DNA of 64,000 bases from Curtobacterium sp. VKM Ac-1395. GTDB lineage: Bacteria > Actinomycetota > Actinomycetes > Actinomycetales > Microbacteriaceae. The notes beneath the pieces were generated by a model. The model was not told the origin of the DNA. It saw nothing but the letters and a program-made list of their open reading frames with translations, and did not search any database. Numbering within the stretch: position 1 is the first letter of the stretch; the number at the start of each line of letters is the position of its first letter. The stretch is from positions 284,004 through 348,003 of the forward strand of contig NZ_JADKRX010000002.1 of the NCBI RefSeq assembly GCF_015350975.1. The letters run 5' to 3'. This document shows positions 36,361 to 51,349 of the stretch, in pieces. The translations under genes and the position numbers were made by a program.

Positions 36361-36395
36361 CCTTTAAATGCCGTCCTGAGAGGCGGGGAAGGAGG
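36361..36395 (+). promoter_or_regulatory. PyrR-binding RNA loop overlapping the pyrR ribosome binding site
   Basis: gtcctgagaggc matches the core of PyrR recognition loops (UCC-n-GAGAGG). The flanking cctttaaat (36361-36369) can pair with gaagg (36388-36392), and aaggagg at 36389-36395 is the ribosome binding site. PyrR with UMP would hold the site closed, as proposed for mycobacteria, instead of controlling a terminator, which is not seen. Confidence 0.7.
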
Positions 36396-36400
36396 TCGGC

Positions 36401-36964
36401 GTGGGTACCCGCACGGTCCTGCAGCAGTCCGACATCACGCGTGCTCTGACACGCATCGCGCACGAGATCCTCGAGGCCAACCACGGCGCCTCGGACCTGG
36501 TGCTCCTCGGCATCCCGACCAGGGGAGCCGTCCTGGCCGACCGGCTCGGCGAGGTCCTCGCCGGCATCGAGCCCGACTGGTCCGGCGGCCAGCAGCGCGT
36601 CGGCACCCTCGACGTCACGCTCCACCGCGACGACCTCGGCCACGGCATCGGTCGGGCCCCGCACCGCACGGTGATCCCGGCGAGCGGCATCGACGGCAAG
36701 GTCGTCGTGCTCGTCGACGACGTGCTGTACTCCGGCCGCACGGTCCGGGCGGCGCTCGACGCCCTGCAGAACATCGGCCGGCCGCGCGCGGTCCGACTCG
36801 CGGTCCTGGTGGACCGGGGCCACCGCGAGCTCCCCATCCGCGCGGACCACGTCGGGAAGAACCTGCCGACGGCGTCCGACGAGCGCGTCACGCTCCGCCT
36901 GACCGAGACCGACGGCGTCGACGAGGTCGTCATCGAGCAGCCGGAGCGGGGGGCCGACGCATGA
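36401..36964 (+). CDS. pyrR: Pyrimidine operon regulator PyrR / uracil phosphoribosyltransferase
   Basis: This 187-residue protein senses UMP/UTP and binds the pyr mRNA. It also has phosphoribosyltransferase activity in many species. The PRPP-binding [18 protein letters not shown] is present, as are [13 protein letters not shown] and DVTLHRDD. The start is the GTG at 36401 after an ideal aaggagg. Its stop overlaps pyrB by ATGA and it opens a seven-gene operon. Confidence 0.96.
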   Translation: MGTRTVLQQSDITRALTRIAHEILEANHGASDLVLLGIPTRGAVLADRLGEVLAGIEPDWSGGQQRVGTLDVTLHRDDLGHGIGRAPHRTVIPASGIDGKVVVLVDDVLYSGRTVRAALDALQNIGRPRAVRLAVLVDRGHRELPIRADHVGKNLPTASDERVTLRLTETDGVDEVVIEQPERGADA

Positions 36965-37938
36965 GGCACCTGCTCTCGACCGCCGACCTCTCCCGCACCG
37001 ACGCCCTCGAGATCCTCGACGTCGCCGAGGAGATGGCCGAGGTGAACACGCGCGAGGTCAAGCGCCTGCCGGCCCTCCGCGGCAAGACCGTCGTGAACCT
37101 CTTCTTCGAGGACTCGACGCGCACCCGCATCTCCTTCGAGGCAGCCGCCAAGCGCCTCTCCGCCGACGTCATCAACTTCGCCGCGAAGGGCTCCAGCGTC
37201 TCGAAGGGCGAGTCCCTCAAGGACACCGTCCAGACCCTGGGTGCGATGGGCATCGACGGCATCGTGATGCGCCACGGGGCGTCCGGCGCCCCGCGGGTCC
37301 TGGCCGACGCCGACTGGATCGACGTCCCCGTGGTGAACGCAGGCGACGGCACCCACGAGCACCCGACCCAGGCGCTCCTCGACGCCTTCACGATGCGCCG
37401 ACGGCTCCACGGCAGTGCGTCCCGCGGCCAGGGCCTCGACGGCGTCCGCGTCCTCATCGTCGGCGACGTCCTGCACAGCCGCGTCGCCAGGAGCAACGCC
37501 TGGCTGCTCCGCACCCTGGGTGCGAGCGTCACCTTCGCCGCGCCGCCGACCCTGCTGCCGGCGACCGAGCGCCCCTTCGGCGCTGTGGTGCACCACGACC
37601 TCGACACGGCCCTCGCCGAGGACCCCGACGTCGTGATGACGCTCCGCATCCAGCAGGAGCGCATGAACGACGCCTTCTTCCCGAACCCCCGCGAGTACAC
37701 CCGCCACTGGGGTCTCACCGCAGCCCGCTTCGCGCGCCTGTCGGAGCGCACCCTCGTGATGCACCCCGGGCCGATGAACCGCGGGCTGGAGATCGCCGGC
37801 GTGGCGGCCGACTCGCCCGCCTCGACGATCGTCGAACAGGTCGAGCACGGCGTCTCCGTCCGCATGGCCGTCCTGTACCTGGCCCTGACCGGCGCAGGCA
37901 CCCCGTCCGGCACCGACCAGAAGGAGTCCGTCGCATGA
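36961..37938 (+). CDS. pyrB: Aspartate carbamoyltransferase catalytic chain
   Basis: This 325-residue enzyme makes carbamoyl-aspartate. [19 protein letters not shown] binds carbamoyl phosphate, [16 protein letters not shown] follows, and the C-terminal [13 protein letters not shown] binds aspartate. No pyrI regulatory chain is present, as expected in actinobacteria. Both ends overlap neighbouring genes by ATGA. Confidence 0.97.
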   Translation: MRHLLSTADLSRTDALEILDVAEEMAEVNTREVKRLPALRGKTVVNLFFEDSTRTRISFEAAAKRLSADVINFAAKGSSVSKGESLKDTVQTLGAMGIDGIVMRHGASGAPRVLADADWIDVPVVNAGDGTHEHPTQALLDAFTMRRRLHGSASRGQGLDGVRVLIVGDVLHSRVARSNAWLLRTLGASVTFAAPPTLLPATERPFGAVVHHDLDTALAEDPDVVMTLRIQQERMNDAFFPNPREYTRHWGLTAARFARLSERTLVMHPGPMNRGLEIAGVAADSPASTIVEQVEHGVSVRMAVLYLALTGAGTPSGTDQKESVA

Positions 37939-39302
37939 CCGCTCACCTCATCCGCGGCGCCCAGCTGGTCGACGGCTCGCGTGCCGACATCAGGCTGCAG
38001 GGGGGACGCATCACCGCGGTCGGGTCCGGTCTCGAGACGGCCGGCGCCACCACCATCGACGCCGACGGCCTGATCGCCCTGCCCGGTCTCGTGGACCTGC
38101 ACACGCACCTCCGCGAGCCCGGTCACGAGGAGTCCGAGACCGTCCTGTCCGGCTCGCGGGCCGCGGCCGCCGGCGGCTTCACCGCCGTCAACGCGATGGC
38201 GAACTCGAGCCCCGTCGCGGACACCGCCGGTGTGGTCGAACAGGTCCAGGCCCTCGGCGACGACGCCGGCTACGTCACGGTCCGCCCGATCGGCGCCGTG
38301 TCCCAGGGCCTGCAGGGCACGCACCTGTCCGAGATCGGCGCGATGGCGACCTCCCGCGCGAAGGTGCGGGTGTTCTCCGACGACGGCTCGTGCGTGGCCG
38401 ACCCGCTGCTGATGCGCCGGGCGCTGGAGTACATCAAGGGCTTCGGCGGTGTGCTGGCGCAGCACGCGCAGGAGCCCCGCCTGACCATCGGCGCGCAGAT
38501 GAACGAGGGCCGCCTGTCCTCGGAGCTCGGGCTCGCCGGGTGGCCGGCCGTGGCAGAAGAAGCCATCATCGCCCGCGACGTCCTGCTCGCCGACCACGTC
38601 GGAGCGCGGCTGCACGTGTGCCACGTCTCGACCGCCGGCAGCGTCGAGGTCATCCGCTGGGCCAAGTCCCGTGGGATCGACGTCACGGCCGAGGTCACGC
38701 CGCACCACCTGGTGCTGACCGAGGACCTCATCGCCGGGGTCGACGGCGCCCCCGGCTACGACGCCCGCTACAAGGTGAACCCGCCGCTGCGCTCCCGCGA
38801 GGACGTCGACGCCCTGCGCGCCGCCCTGGTCGACGGCACGATCGACATCGTCGCCACCGACCACGCACCGCACACCGCCGAGGCGAAGTGCTGCGAGTGG
38901 CCGGCCGCCGCGAACGGCATGGTCGGGCTCGAGTCCGCGCTGAGCGTGGTGCACGCCGCCGTGGTCGAGGACGGCCGACTCGACTGGTCCGACGTCGCCC
39001 GCGTGCTCTCGAGCGCCCCGGCCCGCATCGGCCAGGTCGAGGGCCACGGACACGCGATCGCCGAGGGGGCCCCGGCCGAGGTCACCCTGTACGACCCGAG
39101 CGCGGTCCGCGAGTTCGCCGTCACCGACCTGGCGGGGCAGTCGCAGAACTCGCCGTACCTCGGCATGCGCCTGCCGGGCCGGGTCGTCGCGACCTTCCAC
39201 CAGGGGTACCCGACGCTCCTCGACGGCGCGCTCGTCGACCACGACACCGTCGCGGCCGCAGCGCGCACGGCCGCCCGCGCCACCGAGGGGACCCGGGCAT
39301 GA
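37935..39302 (+). CDS. pyrC: Dihydroorotase
   Basis: This 455-residue amidohydrolase cyclises carbamoyl-aspartate. The zinc-binding [10 protein letters not shown] is near residue 55, [15 protein letters not shown] and [11 protein letters not shown] follow. It is the long type I form. Its stop overlaps the next start by ATGA. Confidence 0.96.
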   Translation: MTAHLIRGAQLVDGSRADIRLQGGRITAVGSGLETAGATTIDADGLIALPGLVDLHTHLREPGHEESETVLSGSRAAAAGGFTAVNAMANSSPVADTAGVVEQVQALGDDAGYVTVRPIGAVSQGLQGTHLSEIGAMATSRAKVRVFSDDGSCVADPLLMRRALEYIKGFGGVLAQHAQEPRLTIGAQMNEGRLSSELGLAGWPAVAEEAIIARDVLLADHVGARLHVCHVSTAGSVEVIRWAKSRGIDVTAEVTPHHLVLTEDLIAGVDGAPGYDARYKVNPPLRSREDVDALRAALVDGTIDIVATDHAPHTAEAKCCEWPAAANGMVGLESALSVVHAAVVEDGRLDWSDVARVLSSAPARIGQVEGHGHAIAEGAPAEVTLYDPSAVREFAVTDLAGQSQNSPYLGMRLPGRVVATFHQGYPTLLDGALVDHDTVAAAARTAARATEGTRA

Positions 39303-39844
39303 GCGGCGACGCCGCCCGGTGGCTCCTCGGCGGGCTGATCCTGCTCGCGGTGGCCGCGCTGTTCGTGGCCATGGTGCGCACCTGGCGGACGCGGGTCAGG
39401 AAGCAGGCCGACACCGTGCCTCCCGTCGGTGTGCCGACCGACCTGTCCCCGGCGGCCGGGTCCTGGGACGGCTTCACCGTCGCGACGACCCGCGCCGACC
39501 AGCCGCTGGAGCGCATCACGGCGGGAGGACTCGGCTTCCGGGGCCGCGGCGGCGTGACCGTCCACGCGACCGGCGTCGTCCTGCACCTGGCGGGGGAGAC
39601 CGACCGCTGGATCGCCGCCGACCTGGTCCGCGGCGCCGACCGGGCGACCGCGGCCATCGACCGCGTCGTCGAACCAGGGGGGCTGGTGCGTCTGCGATGG
39701 ACGGCGACCGGCGCCGCTGGTGCGACGGACCTCGACACCTACTTCCGGTTCCCGGAGGGCGACGCAGCCCCGCTGCACGCACTCCAGGAGCTGGCGACGA
39801 AGCACAACCACCCGCAGACCGCGGGCGAAGGGACGAACTCATGA
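39299..39844 (+). CDS. Membrane-anchored PH-like protein of the pyr operon
   Basis: The product has 181 residues: one N-terminal transmembrane helix (about 9-27), then a soluble beta-rich domain of about 140 residues ending in EGTNS. The domain ([30 protein letters not shown] and later [10 protein letters not shown]) resembles the PH-like domain proteins found at this place in other actinobacterial pyr operons. Its function is unknown. Overlap with pyrC and carA by ATGA shows it is coexpressed with pyrimidine synthesis. Confidence 0.75.
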   Translation: MSGDAARWLLGGLILLAVAALFVAMVRTWRTRVRKQADTVPPVGVPTDLSPAAGSWDGFTVATTRADQPLERITAGGLGFRGRGGVTVHATGVVLHLAGETDRWIAADLVRGADRATAAIDRVVEPGGLVRLRWTATGAAGATDLDTYFRFPEGDAAPLHALQELATKHNHPQTAGEGTNS

Positions 39845-41039
39845 CACGCGAACGGGCCGTGCTGGTCCTCGAGGACGGCACCCGACACGACGGATGGGCG
39901 TACGGCGCCCGCGGACGCAGCCTCGGCGAGGTGGTGTTCGCGACCGGCATGACCGGCTACCAGGAGACGCTGACCGACCCGTCCTACGCCGGGCAGATCG
40001 TGGTGCAGACCGCGCCGCACATCGGCAACACCGGCGTCAACGACGAGGACCCCGAGTCCCGTCGCATCTGGGTCGCCGGCTACGTCGTCCGCGACCCCAG
40101 CCGCGTGGTGTCGAACCACCGCGCCACCGCGTCGCTCGACGACCACCTGGAGCGCGACGGCATCGTCGGGATCTCCGGGATCGACACCCGCGCCGTGACC
40201 CGTCGCATCCGGGACGCCGGCGCGATGAAGGGCGGCGTCTTCAGCGGCCCCGACGCCGCGCTCTCGCCGGACGAGCAGCTCGCGCTGGTCCGCGAGCAGG
40301 CCGACATGGCCGGGCAGAGCCTCTCCGCCGCCGTGTCGACCGACGCCGAGTACGTCGTCGACGCGGTCGGCGAGCAGATCGGCACGCTGGCCGTGCTCGA
40401 CCTCGGCGTGAAGACGTCGACCACCCGCTACCTCGCCCAGCGCGGCTTCGAGGTGCACGTGCTGCCGCAGGACGTCACCGTCGAGCGTCTCCGTGAGCTC
40501 GACCCCGACGCCCTGTTCTACTCGAACGGGCCCGGTGACCCGGCAGCTTCCGACGCGCAGGTCTCCCTGCTGCAGGAGAGCCTGCGGGACGGTCGGCCGT
40601 TCTTCGGCATCTGCTTCGGCAACCAGCTGCTCGGCCGTGCCCTCGGCTTCGGCACCTACAAGCTGCCGTTCGGCCACCGCGGCATCAACCAGCCGGTGCT
40701 CGACACCACGACGGGCAAGGTCGAGATCACGAGCCAGAACCACGGCTTCGCGGTCGACGCCCCCGTCGGACAGGTCCTCGAGTCCCCGGTCGGCTTCGGC
40801 CGCGTCGAGGTCTCGCACTACTCGCTCAACGACAACGTGGTCGAGGGCCTCCGCGCGCTCGACATCCCCGCGTTCAGCGTGCAGTACCACCCCGAGGCCG
40901 CCGCCGGACCGCACGACAGCATGTACCTGTTCGACCGGTTCCGCGACATGGTCGTGGCCCGTCGTGCCGGCGAGCCGCTCGACGCGGCGACCGCCGACGC
41001 CACGACGCCCGCCGCCGACATCACGAAGGAGGGCAACTG

Positions 41040-41040
<1 letters not shown>
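39841..41040 (+). CDS. carA: Carbamoyl-phosphate synthase small subunit
   Basis: This 399-residue glutaminase supplies ammonia to Car[20 protein letters not shown] and the class I amidotransferase site [10 protein letters not shown] with Cys258 are present, as is [12 protein letters not shown] with His and Glu of the triad. GNQ replaces the E. coli GHQ, which is normal for actinobacteria. It overlaps its neighbours by ATGA and TGATG. Confidence 0.97.
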
Positions 41041-44329
<3,289 letters not shown>

Positions 44330-44333
<4 letters not shown>

Positions 44334-45220
44334 CGGACCGCCTCGTCACCGCACAACGGGCAGGAGGCCCGGAGCCGTTCGGCGTCCGGCTCGCGTCCGC
44401 CATCGGGTCGCGGTCCGCACTGTGCGTCGGGATCGACCCCCACGCCGCCACCCTGGCGGCGTGGGGGCTCGGCCGTGACGAAGCAGGGCTGACCGCGTTC
44501 GGCCGCGTCCTGGTGGACGCGGCTGCCGGTCGCGCCGCCGTCGTGAAGCCGCAGGTCGCGTTCTTCGAGGCTGCGGGGGTGGCCGGCTTCCGCGCGCTCG
44601 ACGCGACGATCCGTCGGGCACGTGATGCGGGCCTCCTGGTCGTCGCCGACGTCAAGCGCGGCGACATCGGGACGACGGGGGACGACTACGCCACGGCGTG
44701 GATCGACGCCGACGGGCCGTTCGCGGCCGACGCGATGACGGTGTCGCCGTACCTCGGGTACGGCTCGCTGCGCGGGACGATCGCCGTCGCGCGGCAGCAC
44801 GGCGCCGGCGTGTTCGTGCTGGCCGCGACGAGCAACCCCGAGGCGCGCGTGCTGCAGACCGCGGTGCTCGCCGAGGGGCCGCGTGCCGGGCGGAGCGTCG
44901 CTGCCGGTATCGTTCTCGACGTGGCAGACGACAACCCGGCCGAGGACGACCAGGCCATCGGCGACGTCGGGCTGGTGCTCGGCGCCACCCTCGACCTGAC
45001 GGACTTCGGCATCGGCGCGGACGAGATCGGGAACGCGCCCGTGCTCGCGCCCGGCTTCGGCGCGCAGGGTGCCCGGATCGAGGACCTCCGCGCGCTGTAC
45101 GGCTCACGCGCCGAGCAGGTGCTCGTGAGCGAGTCCCGCGGGCTGCTGACCGACGGCCCGGACGGCGTCGCGGCGCTCGTGACCGACCGTGCCGAGCGCA
45201 TCCGGGCGGCCCTGGCATGA
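44330..45220 (+). CDS. pyrF: Orotidine 5'-phosphate decarboxylase, type 2
   Basis: This 296-residue enzyme makes [18 protein letters not shown] and [11 protein letters not shown], with Asp107, Lys109 and Asp112, identify the type 2 group common in actinobacteria. The GTG overlaps the carB stop. pyrD is absent from the cluster. The stop overlaps mIHF-gmk by ATGA. Confidence 0.95.
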
Positions 45221-46146
45221 CCGACGACGGCACGACCCACGACTCCGGCTCCCTGCCCGCGCACCGCACGCCGCCCGAGGTGGACCGCGCCGCGGCCGCC
45301 CGCGCCGCCGTCGCCGCCCGCCGGGCCCGCGCCGCGGTGAAGGCCGCCGTCGCCACGGGGGAGCGGTCGGCGCTGGACGTCGCCCGCACCGCCTGGAACG
45401 ACGCCGAGGCCCCCGCGGAGAAGTCGCTCCGGGTCCGTGACCTCCTGACCAGCCTGAACGGCATCGGACCGGCCCGTGCCGAGACGATCATGGGCTCGCT
45501 GCGGATCGCGCCGTCGAAGCGCCTCGGCGGCCTCGGCACCCGACAGCGCACGGCGCTCTCCGACTGGCTCGCCGCGCGCGGGCGGAAGCGTGGCGTGTCG
45601 AAGCTCGTCGTGCTCGCCGGCCCCACCGCCGTCGGCAAGGGGACCGTCAGCGCGTACATCCGCGAGCAGTACCCCGAGGTGAACCTCAGCGTCTCCGCGA
45701 CCACCAGGAAGCCGCGGCCCGGCGAGGTCGACGGCGTGCACTACTACTTCGTCGACGACGCCGAGTTCGACCGGATGATCCGCGAGCGTGAACTGCTCGA
45801 GTGGGCCACCGTGCACAACTCGTACCGGTACGGCACCCCGCGTCCGCCGATCGACCGCGCGCTGGACGCCGGCGACAAGGTGATGCTCGAGATCGACCTG
45901 CAGGGCGCCCGACAGGTCCGCGACGCCATGCCCGAGGCGGTCCTGGTGTTCCTGCTGCCCCCGACGTGGGACGAACTCGTCCGCCGGCTCATCGGCCGCG
46001 GGACCGAGTCGTCCGAGGAACAGGCTCGCCGACTCGAGACCGCGAAGGTCGAACTGGCCGCGCAGGACGAGTTCGACGTGCGGATCGTGAACTCGGATGT
46101 CGGCACGGCGGCACGCGAGGTCGTAGACTTGTTCACTGCGCCCTAG
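45217..46146 (+). CDS. gmk: Fusion of actinobacterial integration host factor (mIHF) and guanylate kinase
   Basis: The protein has 309 residues, while guanylate kinase alone needs about 190. Residues about 22-125 match mIHF: a basic helix ([19 protein letters not shown]), then [22 protein letters not shown] and [21 protein letters not shown], the DNA-binding core. Residues 128-309 are guanylate kinase, with the P-loop GPTAVGKGT at 135-143 and [17 protein letters not shown]. In mycobacteria mihF and gmk are separate neighbours; here they are one polypeptide. The kinase makes GDP from GMP. The mIHF half would bind and bend DNA. Confidence 0.9.
   Translation: MTDDGTTHDSGSLPAHRTPPEVDRAAAARAAVAARRARAAVKAAVATGERSALDVARTAWNDAEAPAEKSLRVRDLLTSLNGIGPARAETIMGSLRIAPSKRLGGLGTRQRTALSDWLAARGRKRGVSKLVVLAGPTAVGKGTVSAYIREQYPEVNLSVSATTRKPRPGEVDGVHYYFVDDAEFDRMIRERELLEWATVHNSYRYGTPRPPIDRALDAGDKVMLEIDLQGARQVRDAMPEAVLVFLLPPTWDELVRRLIGRGTESSEEQARRLETAKVELAAQDEFDVRIVNSDVGTAAREVVDLFTAP
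46124..46129 (+). promoter_or_regulatory. Internal -10 hexamer for rpoZ
   Basis: TAGACT lies inside the end of gmk, about 52 nt before the rpoZ ATG. Confidence 0.35.
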
Positions 46147-46180
46147 CCGGGAGCGCATCCGCTCGTTGTCTGGAGACACC

Positions 46181-46447
46181 ATGGCCAACCCCCAGGGCAT
46201 CATCGACCCGCCCATCGACGACCTGCTGTCCAAGGTGGAGTCGAAGTACGCGCTCGTCATCTTCGCCTCGAAGCGCGCGCGACAGATCAACGACTACTAC
46301 GCCGACCTGCACGAGGGCTCGCTCTTCGACAACGTCGGTCCGCTCGTCGACTCCACGATCGACGACAAGCCGCTGTCGGTGGCCCTCCACGAGATCAACG
46401 AGGACAAGCTCACCGTCACCAAGCAGCAGCCCCAGCCCACCGTCTGA
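46181..46447 (+). CDS. rpoZ: RNA polymerase omega subunit
   Basis: This 88-residue subunit supports beta' folding and polymerase assembly. [28 protein letters not shown] is the signature, followed by an acidic stretch. tggaga at 46171-46176 precedes the ATG. The coaBC gene usual after rpoZ is absent and metK follows after 5 nt. Confidence 0.95.
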   Translation: MANPQGIIDPPIDDLLSKVESKYALVIFASKRARQINDYYADLHEGSLFDNVGPLVDSTIDDKPLSVALHEINEDKLTVTKQQPQPTV

Positions 46448-46452
46448 GCCCG

Positions 46453-47667
46453 GTGACGTCCAGCACGCTGCGCCTGTTCACGTCCGAGTCGGTGACGGAG
46501 GGGCACCCCGACAAGATCTGTGACCAGATCTCGGACACGATCCTCGACGCCCTGCTCGCCGTCGACCCGCACGCGCGGGTCGCGGTCGAGACGATGGTGA
46601 CGACGGGGCTCGTGCACGTGGCCGGTGAGGTCACCACGTCGGGCTACGTCGAGATCCCCAAGCTGGTCCGTGACGTGATCACGGGCATCGGCTACAACTC
46701 GTCCGAGGTCTCCTTCGACGGCGCCACGTGCGGCGTCGAGGTCTCGATCGGTGCGCAGTCGCCGGACATCGCGCAGGGCGTCGACGAGTCGCTGGACTCC
46801 CGCTCCGGTGCCGGTGTCGACCCGCTGGACCGTCAGGGTGCGGGTGACCAGGGCATCATGTTCGGCTTCGCGACGAACGAGACGCCCGAGTACATGCCCG
46901 TCGCCATCTGGCTCGCGCACCGGCTCGCCGAGCGCCTGGCCGCCGTCCGCAAGTCCGGGGAGCTGACGTTCCTGCGGCCCGACGGCAAGACCCAGGTCAC
47001 CGTCGGGTACGACGGCGTCGTGCCGAAGAGCGTCGAGACCGTCGTCGTGTCGACGCAGCACTCGCCGAGCGTGACGCTCGACGAGCTGACGGCCGCGATC
47101 ACGGAGCACGTCATCCGCCCGGTCCTGGACCAGGTCGAGCTCGACTCCGCGGACGTCGAGGTCATCGTGAACCCGACCGGCCGGTTCGAGATCGGCGGGC
47201 CCCAGGGCGACGCCGGGCTCACCGGACGCAAGATCATCGTCGACACCTACGGTGGGGCGTCCCGGCATGGTGGTGGGGCGTTCAGCGGCAAGGACCCGTC
47301 CAAGGTCGACCGGTCGGCGGCGTACGCGCTGCGCTGGGTCGCGAAGAACGCGGTCGCCGCGGGGCTCGCCGACCGTCTCGAGGTCCAGGTCGCGTACGCG
47401 ATCGGCCGCGCGAAGCCCGTCGGGCTCTACGTGGAGACGTTCGGCACGGGGCACGTCGACGACGCGGTCATCGAGGCCGCGATCCGTCAGGTGTTCGACC
47501 TGCGTCCGGCCGCGATCATCCGTGACCTCGACCTGCTCAAGCCGCGGTACGCGCAGACGGCGACGTACGGCCACTTCGGTCGTGAGCTCCCCGGGTTCAC
47601 CTGGGAGCAGCTCGACCGTGTCGACGCCCTCCGCCAGGCCGCAGGACTCGTCGCCGCCACCGTCTGA
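46453..47667 (+). CDS. metK: S-adenosylmethionine synthetase
   Basis: This 404-residue enzyme makes SAM from methionine and [63 protein letters not shown] and [16 protein letters not shown] are all present, covering the ATP, methionine and metal sites. GTG start. No SAM riboswitch is possible in the 5-nt gap, so any control acts on the whole operon. Confidence 0.97.
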   Translation: MTSSTLRLFTSESVTEGHPDKICDQISDTILDALLAVDPHARVAVETMVTTGLVHVAGEVTTSGYVEIPKLVRDVITGIGYNSSEVSFDGATCGVEVSIGAQSPDIAQGVDESLDSRSGAGVDPLDRQGAGDQGIMFGFATNETPEYMPVAIWLAHRLAERLAAVRKSGELTFLRPDGKTQVTVGYDGVVPKSVETVVVSTQHSPSVTLDELTAAITEHVIRPVLDQVELDSADVEVIVNPTGRFEIGGPQGDAGLTGRKIIVDTYGGASRHGGGAFSGKDPSKVDRSAAYALRWVAKNAVAAGLADRLEVQVAYAIGRAKPVGLYVETFGTGHVDDAVIEAAIRQVFDLRPAAIIRDLDLLKPRYAQTATYGHFGRELPGFTWEQLDRVDALRQAAGLVAATV

Positions 47668-47675
47668 GCGGCCGC

Positions 47676-49817
<2,142 letters not shown>

Positions 49818-49824
49818 GACGACC

Positions 49825-50295
49825 TCAGGCGGTGGTGGTGCGGTCGCGGCGCTGGCGTCCGTCCGGCCGCGGCAGGAACACGCCGAGGGCGACCATGCCG
49901 CCGGCGAGCAGCAGGTGCAGCCAGTTGTCGGCGGTGTTCAGCGGGACGAAGTTCGCGGCGGACGCGTGGTCGGCCGTGAACAGCCCGTAGACGAACAGCA
50001 CCAGGTAGACGATGCCGCCGATGACCAGGTAGCTGCGGGAGCCGACGGCGCTCCGGGCGGCGGCCAGCCCGACGATCCCGAAGAGCAGGTGCACGATGTT
50101 GTGCAGGACCGAGACCTGGAACAGCCCCAGCAGCATGGCCATCGAGCCGTGCCCGGCGCCGCCGAGGTCGCCGGTGGTGATGCCGGGGACGAACCCGGCG
50201 ATCCCGACGACCAGGAACACGATGCCCACGACGAGCGTGGCCTTCTGGATGGTGGAACCGGCGTACCGGTTGGTGGAGGTGGTGATGTCTGCCAT
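49825..50295 (-). CDS. DUF4383 family membrane protein
   Basis: The product has 156 residues and four transmembrane helices, with loops that contain HNIVHLLFGIVG and NTADNWLHLLLA, typical of DUF4383 proteins. Function is unknown. It is convergent with priA (7-nt gap) and divergent from fmt. The ATG at 50295 was chosen because the first transmembrane segment starts soon after it. Confidence 0.85.
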   Translation of the reverse strand: MADITTSTNRYAGSTIQKATLVVGIVFLVVGIAGFVPGITTGDLGGAGHGSMAMLLGLFQVSVLHNIVHLLFGIVGLAAARSAVGSRSYLVIGGIVYLVLFVYGLFTADHASAANFVPLNTADNWLHLLLAGGMVALGVFLPRPDGRQRRDRTTTA

Positions 50296-50407
50296 GAGCG
50301 GGACCGTACGCACATCGCTCTCGGCTGGTTCCCGGACGGCTCGCTCCTGCGCCGGACGGACAGCGGCGGGCAGCCCGGGGCGGTGCCGGCATGGGAGGAT
50401 CGAACCC

Positions 50408-51349
50408 ATGCGTCTCGTCGTCGCCGGCAGCCCCGCTGCGGCCGTCCCCACCCTCCGTCGGCTCGCGGCGTCCGACCACGAGATCGCCGCGGTGCTCACG
50501 CGTCCGCCGACACCGCAGGGCCGCAAGCGCGTCCTGACCCCGACGCCGGTCGCCCAGGTCGCGGAGGAGCTCGGGCTGCCCGTGCTCGAGGCCGCCCGCG
50601 TCGACGACGAGGTCACCCGCCGGATCGCCGAGCTGGACGTCGACCTGGGCGTCATCGTCGCCTACGGCGCCCTGCTCCGCCGTGCGGCGCTCGACACCCC
50701 GCGCCACGGCTGGGTCAACCTGCACTTCTCCGACCTGCCGGCGTACCGCGGCGCCGCACCCGTGCAGCGTGCCGTGATGGCCGGCGACACGCGGACCGCC
50801 GCCACGGTGTTCCAGCTCGTGGAGGCGCTCGACGCCGGCCCCGTGTTCGCCAGCGAACCATTCGACATCGACCCCGAGGCGACGGCCGGCGAGGTCCTGG
50901 CCGCCATGGCCGAGACCGGTGCCGAGGTCGTCGCCCGGGTCGTCGACGGCATCGCGGACGGCAGCGCCACCGCCACGGACCAGGTGGGCGAGCCGACCAC
51001 CGCCCCGAAGACCACCATCGAGGACGGTCGCGTCGACTTCGCCGCGCCGGCCGCCGCCGTCCACGCCCACATCCGCGGTGTGACGCCGGAGCCCGGCGCC
51101 TTCGCGCACCTCGGACAGACGCGCGTCAAGCTGCTCCGGTCCCACCGGATGCCCCGGACAGGAGGCCCGGCAGACCCCGCCCCGTCGCTCGCCCCCGGCG
51201 CGTTGACGCTCCAGGGCGGCGCCCTCCTCGTCGGGACCGCCGACGAGCCACTCGTGCTCGCTCTGGTGCAGCCGGCCGGCAAGACGGCGATGGACGCCGC
51301 GGCCTGGGCCCGTGGCCTCGGCACCCTCGACGGGAAGGTCCTCGCATGA
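50408..51349 (+). CDS. fmt: Methionyl-tRNA formyltransferase
   Basis: This 313-residue enzyme formylates initiator Met-tRNA. The active-site segment is NLHFSDLPAYRGAAPVQRA, and PPTPQGRKRVLTPTPVAQVA precedes it. The C-terminal OB domain is present. gggagg lies upstream of the ATG, and the stop overlaps rsmB by ATGA. Confidence 0.96.
   Translation: MRLVVAGSPAAAVPTLRRLAASDHEIAAVLTRPPTPQGRKRVLTPTPVAQVAEELGLPVLEAARVDDEVTRRIAELDVDLGVIVAYGALLRRAALDTPRHGWVNLHFSDLPAYRGAAPVQRAVMAGDTRTAATVFQLVEALDAGPVFASEPFDIDPEATAGEVLAAMAETGAEVVARVVDGIADGSATATDQVGEPTTAPKTTIEDGRVDFAAPAAAVHAHIRGVTPEPGAFAHLGQTRVKLLRSHRMPRTGGPADPAPSLAPGALTLQGGALLVGTADEPLVLALVQPAGKTAMDAAAWARGLGTLDGKVLA

Noticed and set aside
46448..46452. 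SAM riboswitch before metK
   Set aside because: Only 5 nt separate rpoZ and metK.
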